Of a DNA stretch of 64,000 nucleotides, positions 24,977-33,720 are shown in pieces (the stretch's first letter is position 1; the number at the start of each line of letters is the position of its first letter). A program made the translations under genes and the position numbers. The notes beneath the pieces were generated by a model that saw nothing but the letters and a program-made list of their open reading frames with translations, was not told the DNA's origin and ran no database searches. This DNA comes from CAZCAC01 sp964496575 (GTDB taxonomy: Bacteria > Planctomycetota > UBA1135 > GCA-002686595): the NCBI GenBank assembly GCA_964496575.1, contig CAZCAC010000002.1, positions 96,891 to 160,890 of the forward strand, read 5' to 3'.

Positions 24977-25007
24977 CCGGTCGCGGTCGCTCCGCGGCCG
25001 GTTTCTT
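24977..25007 (+). terminator. Intrinsic terminator after the beta-helix gene
   Basis: CCGGTCGCGG (24977-24986) pairs with CCGCGGCCGG (24992-25001) around a TCGCT loop, with one G-U pair, and TTTCTT follows. It sits between convergent genes, 53 bases after the beta-helix stop. Confidence 0.75.
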
Positions 25008-25029
25008 CGTGGCGGCAGGGGGACAGCGC

Positions 25030-26841
25030 TCAGTCGAGGTGCCCCCGTTCCGAGTCGCCCATCTCGACCCCGCCGCTCGGGAAGTACTCGCTCCAGCGCC
25101 GGTCGACGGTCGCTGCGGTCTCCTCGTCGCAAGACACCTCTTCCGGATAGCTCTCCTTCATCCGCGCGTCGATCACGATCGGCGGCGTGAAGGCGACGTG
25201 ATTGAGCGTGGCATCGGCCCTCGCCGCGTGCAGGTCGGCGGCGGGGTCGAAGCGGGTGAACGTCGTCCACAGGAAGTTCATCGTCGAGCGCGCGGCACGA
25301 TCGGCGTCGTCGGTCAGCACCACCAGCGGCCACTCGGAGAAGGCCGGGTCGGCGGCGATCCTCGCCGGGGCGCCGCGGTCCTCGCTCCAGCTCGGCCCCT
25401 CGACGATCAGGCATCCGGGGCAGAAGACGCGCACCTCGCGAACCGCGGGGCTCGGCGAGCCGTGGAGCTCGACCGGCAGCTCGCGCCGCTTCTCGCCCAG
25501 GCCGAGCAGCACGCCCTTGCTCCCTTCATTGAGGCGCGGACCGGCGTAGTCGAGGGTGTCCATCGACAGGTTGGGGAAGACGAACAGATCCGTCTCGAGC
25601 TCCGCACGCTCGAGGACGTGCGTGAGCACCGCGCGGAAGTCCTTCAGGTCGATGGGGGAGTCGGTGAGCAGCAGGAACTTGGTCAGCGAGAGCTGGCCCT
25701 CGCCGAGGATGCGGAAGGCGCTGACCATCGCCTCGCGCCGGTAGCGCTCGTGGACCACCGCCGCCGAGAGCGAGTGATAGCCCGTCTCGCCGTAGCTCCA
25801 CAAGGAGCGAACCGAGGGCATGACCACCGGGAAGAGCGGCGAGAGGAGCTCCTGCAGGTAGTCGCCGATGAAGAAGTCCTCCTGCCGCGGCTTGCCGACG
25901 ACGGTCGCGGGGTAGATCGCGTCGGCGCGGTGCAGGAGCGCGGAGACCTCGATGAACGGGAAGTCGTGGACCTCGGAGTAGTACCCGTAGTGATCGCCAA
26001 AGGGACCCTCCGGTCTTCGCGCCCCCGCCCGGATCTCGCCAACCAGAGCGAGCTCCGCGTCGGCGACGAGGGGCAGCGGGCCGGCGGGATTCTCGGAGAG
26101 GCGCAGGCGCCGGCCGAGCATCAGGCTGGAAAGCAAGAGCTCCGGCACGTTCTCCGGCAGCGGCGCGATCGCGCCGAGGATCAGTGCCGGCGGACCGCCG
26201 AGCAGGATGTTCACCGGCAGGTTCTCACCCGCCGCCTCTGCTGCCGCCAGGTGAAAGCCGCCTCCGCGGTGGATCTGGATGTGCGCGCCGCACTCGCGAT
26301 CGGAGTAGATCTGCGCGCGGTACATCCCGAGGTTGCTGCCGCCGGTGGACGGATGCTCGGTGTAGACCAGTGGCAAGGTCAGGAAGGGCCCGCCGTCGCG
26401 CGGCCACGTCTTCAGCGCCGGCAGGGAGGTCAGCTTCGGGGCGCGGTCGATCACCTCGCTCACCGGCCCGCGACCGACGCGCTTCAGGCCGACCTTCAGC
26501 AGGGAGCCGAAGAGCGAGCGCTTTTCCCACAGCTTGCCGAGCGTGGGCGGCATGAGCTCCTCGGGGCAGCGGGCCACCTCGTCGATCAGCTCCCCGGGGC
26601 GGGAGCCGAACGCGAGATCGACGCGCCGGGCGGTCCCGAAGAGGTTGGTGACCAGCGGGAAGGCCGCTCCGCGGACGTCGCGGAAGAGGAGCGCCGGCCC
26701 CCCGGCCGCGATCACCCGGCGGTGGATCTCGGCGATCTCGAGCTCGGCGCTGACCGGGGCCTGGACCTCGACCAGCTCCCCCTCCCGGCGCAGCGCCGAA
26801 AGGAAGGTCCGCAGATCGGTGGCGGGGGGGCTGGGAGACAT
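25030..26841 (-). CDS. UbiD-family prenylated-FMN decarboxylase
   Basis: A 603-aa protein started at 26841 (MSPSPPATDLRTFLSALRREGELVEV, a standard UbiD N-terminus). Family features include NLFGTARRV, the TGGSNLGMYRAQI segment of the prFMN and metal site, IQIHRGGGFH, and PEGPFGDHYGYYS with the catalytic Glu-containing stretch. UbiD-type enzymes use prenylated FMN to add or remove carboxyl groups on unsaturated or aromatic acids, such as the 3-octaprenyl-4-hydroxybenzoate step of ubiquinone or an analogous step in menaquinone futalosine pathways. At about 600 residues it is longer than E. coli UbiD (497) and closer to the MqnP/MqnL-associated type. No ubiX partner is in the window, so the substrate is open. 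Confidence 0.85.
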   Translation of the reverse strand: MSPSPPATDLRTFLSALRREGELVEVQAPVSAELEIAEIHRRVIAAGGPALLFRDVRGAAFPLVTNLFGTARRVDLAFGSRPGELIDEVARCPEELMPPTLGKLWEKRSLFGSLLKVGLKRVGRGPVSEVIDRAPKLTSLPALKTWPRDGGPFLTLPLVYTEHPSTGGSNLGMYRAQIYSDRECGAHIQIHRGGGFHLAAAEAAGENLPVNILLGGPPALILGAIAPLPENVPELLLSSLMLGRRLRLSENPAGPLPLVADAELALVGEIRAGARRPEGPFGDHYGYYSEVHDFPFIEVSALLHRADAIYPATVVGKPRQEDFFIGDYLQELLSPLFPVVMPSVRSLWSYGETGYHSLSAAVVHERYRREAMVSAFRILGEGQLSLTKFLLLTDSPIDLKDFRAVLTHVLERAELETDLFVFPNLSMDTLDYAGPRLNEGSKGVLLGLGEKRRELPVELHGSPSPAVREVRVFCPGCLIVEGPSWSEDRGAPARIAADPAFSEWPLVVLTDDADRAARSTMNFLWTTFTRFDPAADLHAARADATLNHVAFTPPIVIDARMKESYPEEVSCDEETAATVDRRWSEYFPSGGVEMGDSERGHLD

Positions 26842-26925
26842 GCCGACAGGGTACGGAACCAGGTTTGTTTTCACATACCTCGCAACGCCGCGCGTACTCT
26901 GGCCCTTCATCAAGAGGAGAAGATC

Positions 26926-28368
26926 ATGTCGGTATCCCCCTTCTGGCGACGATTCGGGCGCTCTCTCGCGCTCCCGGCGATCCTCGTCACCACCGGCGCA
27001 GCGACGGCGGGCGCGAGCAAGATCGAGTGGCAGGCGAGCTACGAGCTGGCCCTGGAGCAGGCCGCCGCGGAGCATCGCGTGGTATTCGTCGCGTACGACC
27101 ACGAGGACGAGGCGCGGTGCGAGTACTTCCTCAAGAAGCTGACCCGCGACAAGCAAGTGGCCGCGCTGGCCGAGCGGACCCTCAACGTCCCGGTATCACT
27201 GCAGACCCACAAGAAGGGCGGCAAGTGCCCCCGCTTCAAGGGCCTCTCCTGCAACGACCACCGCCGGTCGGAAGCCGCCCTGCGAGGGTCGGTCGTGCAA
27301 GAGAACAGGCACGGCGTGGTGGCCGTGCCGCAGTACCTGTGGATCGACGGCGAAGGGAAGGTGCTGTACTCGGTTCCCTTCGAGATCGACCGCGAGGGGA
27401 TGATCTGGTGTTTCGTCGCGGCGCTGCGGCGCGCCGGCATCGAGGATGCACCGGAGTTCCCCGAAGGGGCCCGCCCTCCACGCCGGCTCCTGGTCGGTGA
27501 CGTCTACCGACCCGAGGACACTGACCAGCAGGGGCGCGGCCTCACCCCGGAGGAGCTGGAGTCGCTGTTCAAGTCGATGAAGACGAGCTTCCTCGGCATG
27601 GCGAACTACGAGGGCCTGACCCGGATGCTCTTCACCGACGAGCCCGACGCGGTCGACTACGCTCGGGTCGAACTGGGGGGAGCCGTACGGCTTCTGGGCA
27701 GCAATCGACTCTCTCGGACGATCCACACCATCGGCGAGATCTCGCCGCCATCGTTCTGGAAGGCGCTGGTCGACTTCGAGAAGATCAAGGACCCCGAGGT
27801 GCGGATGGAGATCGCCGTCGCCCTGGAGCAGCTGGCGACGCCGCAGGCCCTCAAGCTGGCCAAGGCCGGATTCGGTCGGGAGAAGGACGAACGCGCCCGT
27901 CACCTGTGGATACGCGCCCTGGCGGCTTGCGGCGCGGCCGACAAGACCTCCCGCAAGAAGGTACTGGGGCTCTGCGAGGACGAGAGTGACCCGCGGATGT
28001 GCGCCAACGCGACGATCGCACTCGGGTATCTCGCGCCCCATCCAGACGTCCGCGAGCGGCTCATCGCGCGACTCTCCAGCATCTCCAGCGACCTGCGCAT
28101 CGCCGCCGCCTGTGCCATGGCCCTGTCCTACGACGACGGCTACGTGGAGGCGCTGAGTGCCGCCCACGAGCTGTGCGCGGAGGGCGCCGAGAAGGAGGCG
28201 CTCGAACGCGCGCTGAAGGCGCTGCGCGAGGGTGGAATCTATCGGCTCGAGGAAGACGTGGCCCGGGTCACCGGGAGCGACCTTCGACGCCGGAGGATCT
28301 TCTTCCGTTCGCGGTCCCGGGTGCCCAGGGAGCTGGAGGAGGAGGAAGAGGAAGAGGCCGAGAACTAG
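26926..28368 (+). CDS. Secreted thioredoxin-fold protein with HEAT-like repeats
   Basis: A 480-aa protein starting at ATG 26926 (GAGGAGA upstream). Residues 1-30 form a signal peptide ending in TAGA. Residues 33-170 (IEWQASYELALEQAAAEHRVVFVAYD) resemble a thioredoxin-fold domain with the cis-Pro segment AVPQYLW (Pro135), but the CxxC active site is absent. Remaining cysteines are at 65, 101 and 109. From about residue 250 to 460, helical pairs with the pattern of HEAT repeats (PEVRMEIAVALEQLATPQALK) follow. The last residues are a run of acidic Glu. It likely acts as a periplasmic or surface scaffold rather than a redox enzyme. It overlaps the convergent RAYT-like gene at its stop by four bases. 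Confidence 0.72.
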   Translation: MSVSPFWRRFGRSLALPAILVTTGAATAGASKIEWQASYELALEQAAAEHRVVFVAYDHEDEARCEYFLKKLTRDKQVAALAERTLNVPVSLQTHKKGGKCPRFKGLSCNDHRRSEAALRGSVVQENRHGVVAVPQYLWIDGEGKVLYSVPFEIDREGMIWCFVAALRRAGIEDAPEFPEGARPPRRLLVGDVYRPEDTDQQGRGLTPEELESLFKSMKTSFLGMANYEGLTRMLFTDEPDAVDYARVELGGAVRLLGSNRLSRTIHTIGEISPPSFWKALVDFEKIKDPEVRMEIAVALEQLATPQALKLAKAGFGREKDERARHLWIRALAACGAADKTSRKKVLGLCEDESDPRMCANATIALGYLAPHPDVRERLIARLSSISSDLRIAAACAMALSYDDGYVEALSAAHELCAEGAEKEALERALKALREGGIYRLEEDVARVTGSDLRRRRIFFRSRSRVPRELEEEEEEEAEN

Positions 28369-28922
28369 CTCAGCTTCTTCCAGGTCCCGCCGCCCTCGAC
28401 GCCCCGCATCGCCTTGCGGACCTCGGCCGGAGAGTGCAGCACCTTGTCCTCGTAGCGGTCGGCGTAGACCGTGCCCGAGGTTCCCCAGAGCTTGTTCAGC
28501 TGCCGGGACATCCGTGAGCCGAGGCCGCCCATGCCCCGCCCCAGGGACCGTCGGTCATTCGCCGTGACCAGCAGGTAGACCCCTCGCTCCTGGATCCGGT
28601 ACTGGAGGATCTCGAAGTAGTCCTTCCCGGCAAGCGAGAAGACCTCCTTCAGCAGCTTCGTCACGTCCCGGCTCGTGAGCTTGGGGCGGCCCTTCGTGAT
28701 TCTCAGCGTGATCAGGGCCCGGTCCCCCTTCTTCAGCTGTTCGCGGGACGTGTGCGACACTCCCGAGTCCGCAGACTTCTTCCGGCCCGCACCCGGACGG
28801 TAGCCACCCCATCCGGTGAAACCGGGCTTCAGCTCGACTCCCTTCTTGAGCTGGTACTTGAAGGACTTCGCGGGGGCCTTCTTCCGAGCGCTTTTCTTCT
28901 TCGTCGCCTTCTTCTTTGCCAT
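28365..28922 (-). CDS. RAYT-like (Y1-transposase-fold) protein with lost HUH motif and basic N-terminal tail
   Basis: A 185-aa protein. Residues 40-49 (GYRPGAGRKK), 54-57 (GVSH), 70-74 (ITLR region), 109-121 and 125-143 (SLGRGMGGLGSRMSRQLNK, then VYADRY at 152-157) align closely with REP-associated tyrosine transposases of the GGxRPGAGRK type. The usual HPVHVTLR reads DRALITLR, and the NHxHLIVEA HUH motif reads RGVYLLVTA (113-121), so both histidine pairs are gone. Residues 1-20 are a Lys/Ala tail (AKKKATKKKSARKK) like histone H1 or Hc1 tails. It is probably a DNA-binding derivative, not a nuclease. The start at 28922 lacks a clear ribosome site; an upstream ATG at 28937 is possible. Confidence 0.75.
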   Translation of the reverse strand: MAKKKATKKKSARKKAPAKSFKYQLKKGVELKPGFTGWGGYRPGAGRKKSADSGVSHTSREQLKKGDRALITLRITKGRPKLTSRDVTKLLKEVFSLAGKDYFEILQYRIQERGVYLLVTANDRRSLGRGMGGLGSRMSRQLNKLWGTSGTVYADRYEDKVLHSPAEVRKAMRGVEGGGTWKKLS

Positions 28923-28998
28923 GGCGATATTACGCATGACTGAGGCGTGAGGTGCAAGGGTCCAGAGGAGAGATCGGCGACCGGGCGCGAGGTCCTGT

Positions 28999-31467
28999 CT
29001 ACTCGAGTCCCAGCTCGGTGAACAGCGCGCCGAGTTCCGGGTCCCGTGCGGCTCGTTGTTTGACCCGCTCGGGATCGACGGCGAATGCGCGTCGCAGGGC
29101 CTGGGCCGCAGCGGTCTTCTGGCCGAGCTTCAGGTCCGCGGTGGCGGAGGCCATCAGCCCCTGGTAGTCGTCGGGCAGCCGCTCCAGGAGGCGTGCGGCG
29201 GCGAGCCGCAGGCCCTGGTACTCCTCGCAGGCCCGGCAGGCGATGGCCAGCTTGCGCCACGCCTCGACCCGGCCCTCGCGAGCCTCGCAGGCCGCGCGGA
29301 GCATCTCGGCCGCCTTCTCCCTCCGCCCTGCCTGGAGATAGAGGACGCCCAGGTTGTACCGCGCGGTGAGGTGGGCCGGCTCCACCCTCAGGGCCTCGAG
29401 GTAGCTCGCCTCCGCCTTCGCCGTCCGGCCGCACCGGGTGTGGAGGTCGCCGAGCCTCAGGTGAACCACCGCTTGCTCGGAATCCCGCTGCTTCGCCTCC
29501 TGGTAGAAGCGAAGCGCCTCGTCGAACTGCTCCCGGGCCTCGGCGAGCAGGCCGCGGGCGTAGGGCGCTCCCCAGAAGGTCGGGTCGACTTCGGCGGCCC
29601 GCTGGAACGCCTCGGCCGCCTCATCGAGCCGGCTCTGGCTCTGCCGCGCCTGCCCCAGCCCGATCCACGCCTTGACGTAGTCGCCGTCGACCTCGAGGGC
29701 CTGCTCGAACGCCTCGATCGCGCCGTGGAGGTCCCCGTCCTCGGCCAGGTACTCGCCCTGCCGCGCCCACGACTGCGGGTCGTGCGGCTCGAGCGCTCGG
29801 GCTTGCAGGAGGCACTCCCGCCAGGCGTCGCTCCCGAACTCCCGCTCCAGCCCGGCGCGCAGCATGAAGATCCGCCCGCGAACGGTGGGGGAGAGGGTGG
29901 CGACGCGCAGTACCTCCAGGGCCTCCCGCCGGCGATCCTGATCGATGAGCGCCTTCACCAGGGCGCCGCTCACCTCGGCCGAGTCGGGGTTCTCCGCCAG
30001 CACCTCGCGCAGCATTCGCTCCGCCTCCTCGGGGCGCCCCTCGGTGATTCGCTTCTGGCCGAGGAGGAACTTCTCCCACGCCTCGATGCGATCCTTGGGA
30101 TCGGGGCGCCCGGCGGCGGGGACCCCTTCGCCGTCGTGATCACTCCAGGTGTAGCCGAGCGCGGCGAGGGACTTGCGCAGCTCCGGATCGACCTCGGCGA
30201 TGTCGATCCCGCGCGCGTCCTCCTCCTGCTCGGGGAGCATCCCCTCGAGTGACGCCTCGAGCGGTGCCGAGCGGTCGGGGGCGTCGGGGAGGAGGTTGTC
30301 GAGCTCGCCCGGGTCGACCGGCAGCTCGTACAGCTCGGGCCGCGGCGCGCGGATGTACCGGTGCTGGTCGCCGCGCACCGCGCGCAGATCCGCCCAGCCG
30401 TGGTTGTAGAGCGGCGCCATCGATTCGGAGTAGACCGGCGCGGGCTCCAGCGTCGCCGCCGGGTCCAGGAGGCAGTGGGCCAGCGAGCGGCCGTCGAGAT
30501 CGCCCGGCGAGGGGACCTCGAGCAGCTCGAGGACGGTCGGAACGATGTCCACCAGGCTGACCACCTCCTCGATCCGCCTGCCCCGGGCCAGCGACGGGTG
30601 CGTCAGGATCAGCGGCACGCGCGTGGTCGCGTCGTAGATGAAGAGTGAGTGCGTGCTCTCCCCGTGCTCGCCGAGGGACTCCCCGTGGTCGGCGGTCATG
30701 ACCACCAGCGTGTCGTCGAGCTCTCCTCGCTCGCGCAACCGCGCGAGGATCAGGCCGAGATGCTCGTCCGCGTAGGCGATCTCCCCGTCGTAGCGCGAGC
30801 CTCCGCACCGCTGGGCGAACTCCAGCGGCGGCTGGTAGGAGGCGTGGGGGTCGAAGAGGTGCACCCACAGGAACCATCGCTCTCGTCCCCGCTCCTCCAG
30901 CCATTCCAGCGCGCGCCTCGTCGTGTCGGCCGCGTTCGTTTCCTTGAAGGAGATCGCCGAGGTCTCCGCGGCGCTGGAGAGGTCGTCGTCGTAGTGCTCG
31001 AATCCCCGGTCGAGGCCGTAACGCGAGTCCAGGACCACGGCGGCGATCACCGCGCCGGTCTCGATTCCCGCCTCGGAGAGCGAGCCGGCAAGGGTGGGTA
31101 TCCGCTCCGGGAGGTGGTGCGTCGCGTTGTTGCGCACGCCGTGCCGGAACGGGTAGAGCCCGGTGAGGATCGAGGCGTGCGAGGGCAGGGTGATCGGCGT
31201 GACCGCGATGCAGTTCTCGAAGAGTACGCCTTCGGTCGCCAGCTGGTCGAGGTGGGGGGTCGAGGCCGACTCACTGCCGTAGCAGCCGAGATGGTCGGCG
31301 CGCGTGGTGTCGAAGGTCACGAGGAGGAGGTTCCGGATCGCCGGCTCCGCTCCTCCGACCAGCTGCCACAGCGCCAAACCGGCGAGGCCGAGGGCCAGGA
31401 GACCGGCGAGCAGCCCCCCCCGGAGGCGTCCGGAGCGGCGAGACGGGATCGAGCGGAATCGGCGCAT
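28999..31467 (-). CDS. Sulfatase-superfamily (alkaline phosphatase fold) membrane protein with TPR repeats
   Basis: An 822-aa protein started at ATG 31467. An Arg-rich head and one membrane segment (about 18-38) are followed by a sulfatase-fold domain (about 45-430): metal ligand TFDTTRADHLGCYG with Asp53, and TLPSHASILTG at 93-103. In true sulfatases this reads C/SxPxR; here the nucleophile position is Thr93 and the Arg is His97, so formylglycine is not made and the enzyme is more like Thr-nucleophile phosphatases or phosphotransferases of the same superfamily. The C-terminal half (about 470-822) is made of TPR units (AWIGLGQARQSQSRLDEAAEAFQ). The pairing of this fold with TPRs is common in planctomycetes. 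It may act on lipid or glycan head groups. Confidence 0.85.
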   Translation of the reverse strand: MRRFRSIPSRRSGRLRGGLLAGLLALGLAGLALWQLVGGAEPAIRNLLLVTFDTTRADHLGCYGSESASTPHLDQLATEGVLFENCIAVTPITLPSHASILTGLYPFRHGVRNNATHHLPERIPTLAGSLSEAGIETGAVIAAVVLDSRYGLDRGFEHYDDDLSSAAETSAISFKETNAADTTRRALEWLEERGRERWFLWVHLFDPHASYQPPLEFAQRCGGSRYDGEIAYADEHLGLILARLRERGELDDTLVVMTADHGESLGEHGESTHSLFIYDATTRVPLILTHPSLARGRRIEEVVSLVDIVPTVLELLEVPSPGDLDGRSLAHCLLDPAATLEPAPVYSESMAPLYNHGWADLRAVRGDQHRYIRAPRPELYELPVDPGELDNLLPDAPDRSAPLEASLEGMLPEQEEDARGIDIAEVDPELRKSLAALGYTWSDHDGEGVPAAGRPDPKDRIEAWEKFLLGQKRITEGRPEEAERMLREVLAENPDSAEVSGALVKALIDQDRRREALEVLRVATLSPTVRGRIFMLRAGLEREFGSDAWRECLLQARALEPHDPQSWARQGEYLAEDGDLHGAIEAFEQALEVDGDYVKAWIGLGQARQSQSRLDEAAEAFQRAAEVDPTFWGAPYARGLLAEAREQFDEALRFYQEAKQRDSEQAVVHLRLGDLHTRCGRTAKAEASYLEALRVEPAHLTARYNLGVLYLQAGRREKAAEMLRAACEAREGRVEAWRKLAIACRACEEYQGLRLAAARLLERLPDDYQGLMASATADLKLGQKTAAAQALRRAFAVDPERVKQRAARDPELGALFTELGLE

Positions 31468-31568
31468 CGCGGCAGGGTAACACAAGGGGTGGGCGAGTCG
31501 GTCGATCGTCCCGCCGACGCCAGAGCCGCCCCTTGGATTCAGGCCGCCGAGCCGTACCCTGGCGGTCG

Positions 31569-32393
31569 ATGCCGCGAGAGAACGACGACCGGCGACTCAC
31601 CGGCTGGCGGGCCCGGACCCACGAGATCATCTTCGAGTCGGACACGCCGGCGGGGAAGAGCTTCGACGTCGTGCTGATCCTCGCCATCATCGCCAGCCTG
31701 ATCGTGGTGATGCTGGAGAGCGTGGAGTACTGGGAGCTCCACTGGGGACCCGAGCTGCGTGCGGCGGAGTGGGTCTTCACGATCCTGTTCACCGTCGAGT
31801 ACCTGATGCGGCTGTCGTGCGTCGGTCGCCCCTCCCGGTACGCGCTCAGCTTCTTCGGCCTCGTCGACCTGCTCTCGATCATCCCGACCTACCTGAGCGT
31901 CCTGCTGCCCGGTGCTCAGGTGTTCCTGGTCGTGCGTATCCTCCGCATCCTGCGCGTCTTCCGGGTCCTGAAGCTGGCCGCCTACGTGGGCGAGGCGGAG
32001 GCACTGATGCGGGCCCTGAGATCCAGCCGGCGCAAGATCGCGGTGTTCCTGTTCACCGTCTTCACCATCGTGGTGATCTTCGGCTCGTTGATGTACGTGA
32101 TCGAAGGGCCCGAGCACGGCTTCACCAGCATCCCCCGGGGCGTGTACTGGGCGATCGTCACCATGACCACGGTCGGCTACGGTGACATTTCCCCCCAGAC
32201 CAATCTCGGCCAGGCGGTGGCGGCGATCATCATGGTGATGGGCTACGGGATCCTGGCCGTTCCCACCGGGATCGTCACGGCCGAGCTGGTCAGCGAACAG
32301 CGGCACGTCTCGGGGCAGGTGTGCACTCAGTGCAGCGCCGAGGGGCACGACGTGGACGCGACGCACTGCAAGCACTGCGGAGCGAAGCTGTAA
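31569..32393 (+). CDS. Voltage-gated K+ channel-type ion transporter with C-terminal zinc ribbon
   Basis: A 274-aa protein started at ATG 31569. Six membrane segments: S1 about 30-50, S2 near 65-85, S3 near 95-115, S4 with Arg every third residue (RILRILRVFRVLKL), S5 about 150-170 and the pore. The selectivity filter is TVGYGD (201-206), so K+ is the expected ion. The C-terminus adds CTQC (252-255) and CKHC (267-270), a rubredoxin-like zinc ribbon facing the cytoplasm. This small channel type is common in bacteria, but the zinc ribbon is not a usual part. It stands alone on its strand. Confidence 0.9.
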   Translation: MPRENDDRRLTGWRARTHEIIFESDTPAGKSFDVVLILAIIASLIVVMLESVEYWELHWGPELRAAEWVFTILFTVEYLMRLSCVGRPSRYALSFFGLVDLLSIIPTYLSVLLPGAQVFLVVRILRILRVFRVLKLAAYVGEAEALMRALRSSRRKIAVFLFTVFTIVVIFGSLMYVIEGPEHGFTSIPRGVYWAIVTMTTVGYGDISPQTNLGQAVAAIIMVMGYGILAVPTGIVTAELVSEQRHVSGQVCTQCSAEGHDVDATHCKHCGAKL

Positions 32394-32440
32394 GCCGAGA
32401 GCCAGCGCGCCGCCATGACCGAACGAGTCGGTCCGGGGGC

Positions 32441-33562
32441 TCAACGCCCCTCGCCAAAGACATCTTGCGCTTGCATCGTGCCCGAGCCGATTGCTCGGGC
32501 CGAGATGATCCACAGCACCAACCGTCGGTCTCCCACTCCCTCGCTCCGGCGGGCGAGGGAGCTCCAGACCGAGTTGGCTCCTCCCCCGCGCACGACGATG
32601 GCGTCCAGCTTCCAGCCCAGACGCGCGTAAAGCAGGCGGACCAGGTCGCTGGCCCGCGGGTGCGAGTAGATTGTCGAGAAGCTGTCCCCGAGCAGGAGGA
32701 TAGGTGATTCATCGCTGGTCGCCTGTGCCGGTTGACCATCGGGATCCCGTATGCATTCGTACCAGAGGGTCGTACTGTGGTCCTTGCGGCTCGGCGTTCG
32801 CCGCAGACGAATCAGACCGGATTCGCGACGGACGACGAAATCGACTCCCTCCTGATCGGGTCCGGGTTCGAACCAGTCGAGCTGGCGGATGCGTTCGGCC
32901 ACGATATCCGCGCAGAGTGATGCCCCGCGGGCCGTCCAGTGCGTGTCGAAGTCGAGATACAGGAGCGGGTCGTTCTCACCTGACTCGTCGAATCGTCGGG
33001 CGAAGAACTCGGGCAGCAGGTCCACGACCTCGACACCCGCGGTGAGCAACTCGTGTAGGAGCTGCAGGTAGCCGGCATCGAAGCCACGGTACTCCTCGAT
33101 CCTCGGGACTCCCGGCAATCGGTCGGGATAGACCTGGACGCGGGTCGGGATGGGCACCAGCAGGAGATCGACGCCGCGTTCTGCCAGAGCATCCGCGTAG
33201 CCCTTCACGGTCTGGACGGTCGCCTTCCGGCGTTCGACCTGATGCGGAACCTCTCCTGTGCCGGTCGAGCTCCAGCGTTCGAAGCAGCGCAGCTCCTCCC
33301 GCAGGACGATCCAGTCTTCCAGGTCGACGTACTGGGTCAGGCTCTCGTGCTCGGGCAGTTCGAGGGTCTGCGCAACGGACTTGCGGATGATCTCCGGCAG
33401 GTCGGATCGACGGCATTCCTCCAGGGCCGATCGAATCGAGTTGACCTCGCTCTCGATTCGATCGGCCCTGGCCGAGCCGCCCGGTCCTTCGGGGGCACAA
33501 CCGAGGCTGGCCGGGAAGGCGAGGGCCAGCGCAAGGGCGAGGGGGGCGGACGAGTGAATCAC
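32441..33562 (-). CDS. AlgX/AlgJ-like SGNH-fold lipoprotein
   Basis: A 373-aa protein with GTG start at 33562 and lipobox ASLGC (Cys22). It has the SGNH-type catalytic set of AlgX/AlgJ O-acetyltransferases: DTHW at 206-209 (Asp-His of the dyad), the LLLGDSFS block with Ser nucleophile at 292-296, and a LLLVPIPTRVQVYPDRLPG segment (133-151) matching the AlgX hydrolase strand. AlgX proteins acetylate exported polysaccharide in the periplasm. The presence of a lipid anchor and the absence of other alginate genes suggest a cell-surface polymer other than alginate. The partner acyl carrier (AlgI-type MBOAT) is not in the window. Confidence 0.78.
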   Translation of the reverse strand: MIHSSAPLALALALAFPASLGCAPEGPGGSARADRIESEVNSIRSALEECRRSDLPEIIRKSVAQTLELPEHESLTQYVDLEDWIVLREELRCFERWSSTGTGEVPHQVERRKATVQTVKGYADALAERGVDLLLVPIPTRVQVYPDRLPGVPRIEEYRGFDAGYLQLLHELLTAGVEVVDLLPEFFARRFDESGENDPLLYLDFDTHWTARGASLCADIVAERIRQLDWFEPGPDQEGVDFVVRRESGLIRLRRTPSRKDHSTTLWYECIRDPDGQPAQATSDESPILLLGDSFSTIYSHPRASDLVRLLYARLGWKLDAIVVRGGGANSVWSSLARRSEGVGDRRLVLWIISARAIGSGTMQAQDVFGEGR

Positions 33563-33720
33563 GTGGTAGATAGATCCTCGGGGAATGATGGACCAAAGCG
33601 GTCTTTCCTACAACCAGTGCCGCGCCCGTGACCATCTCTTGCCACTCGGCGGCCACTCCAGTCTCGGCATCAGCGCCCTTCCACAGATGGCCCCCGATCG
33701 ACCAGACCGGCCTCGGCTGC

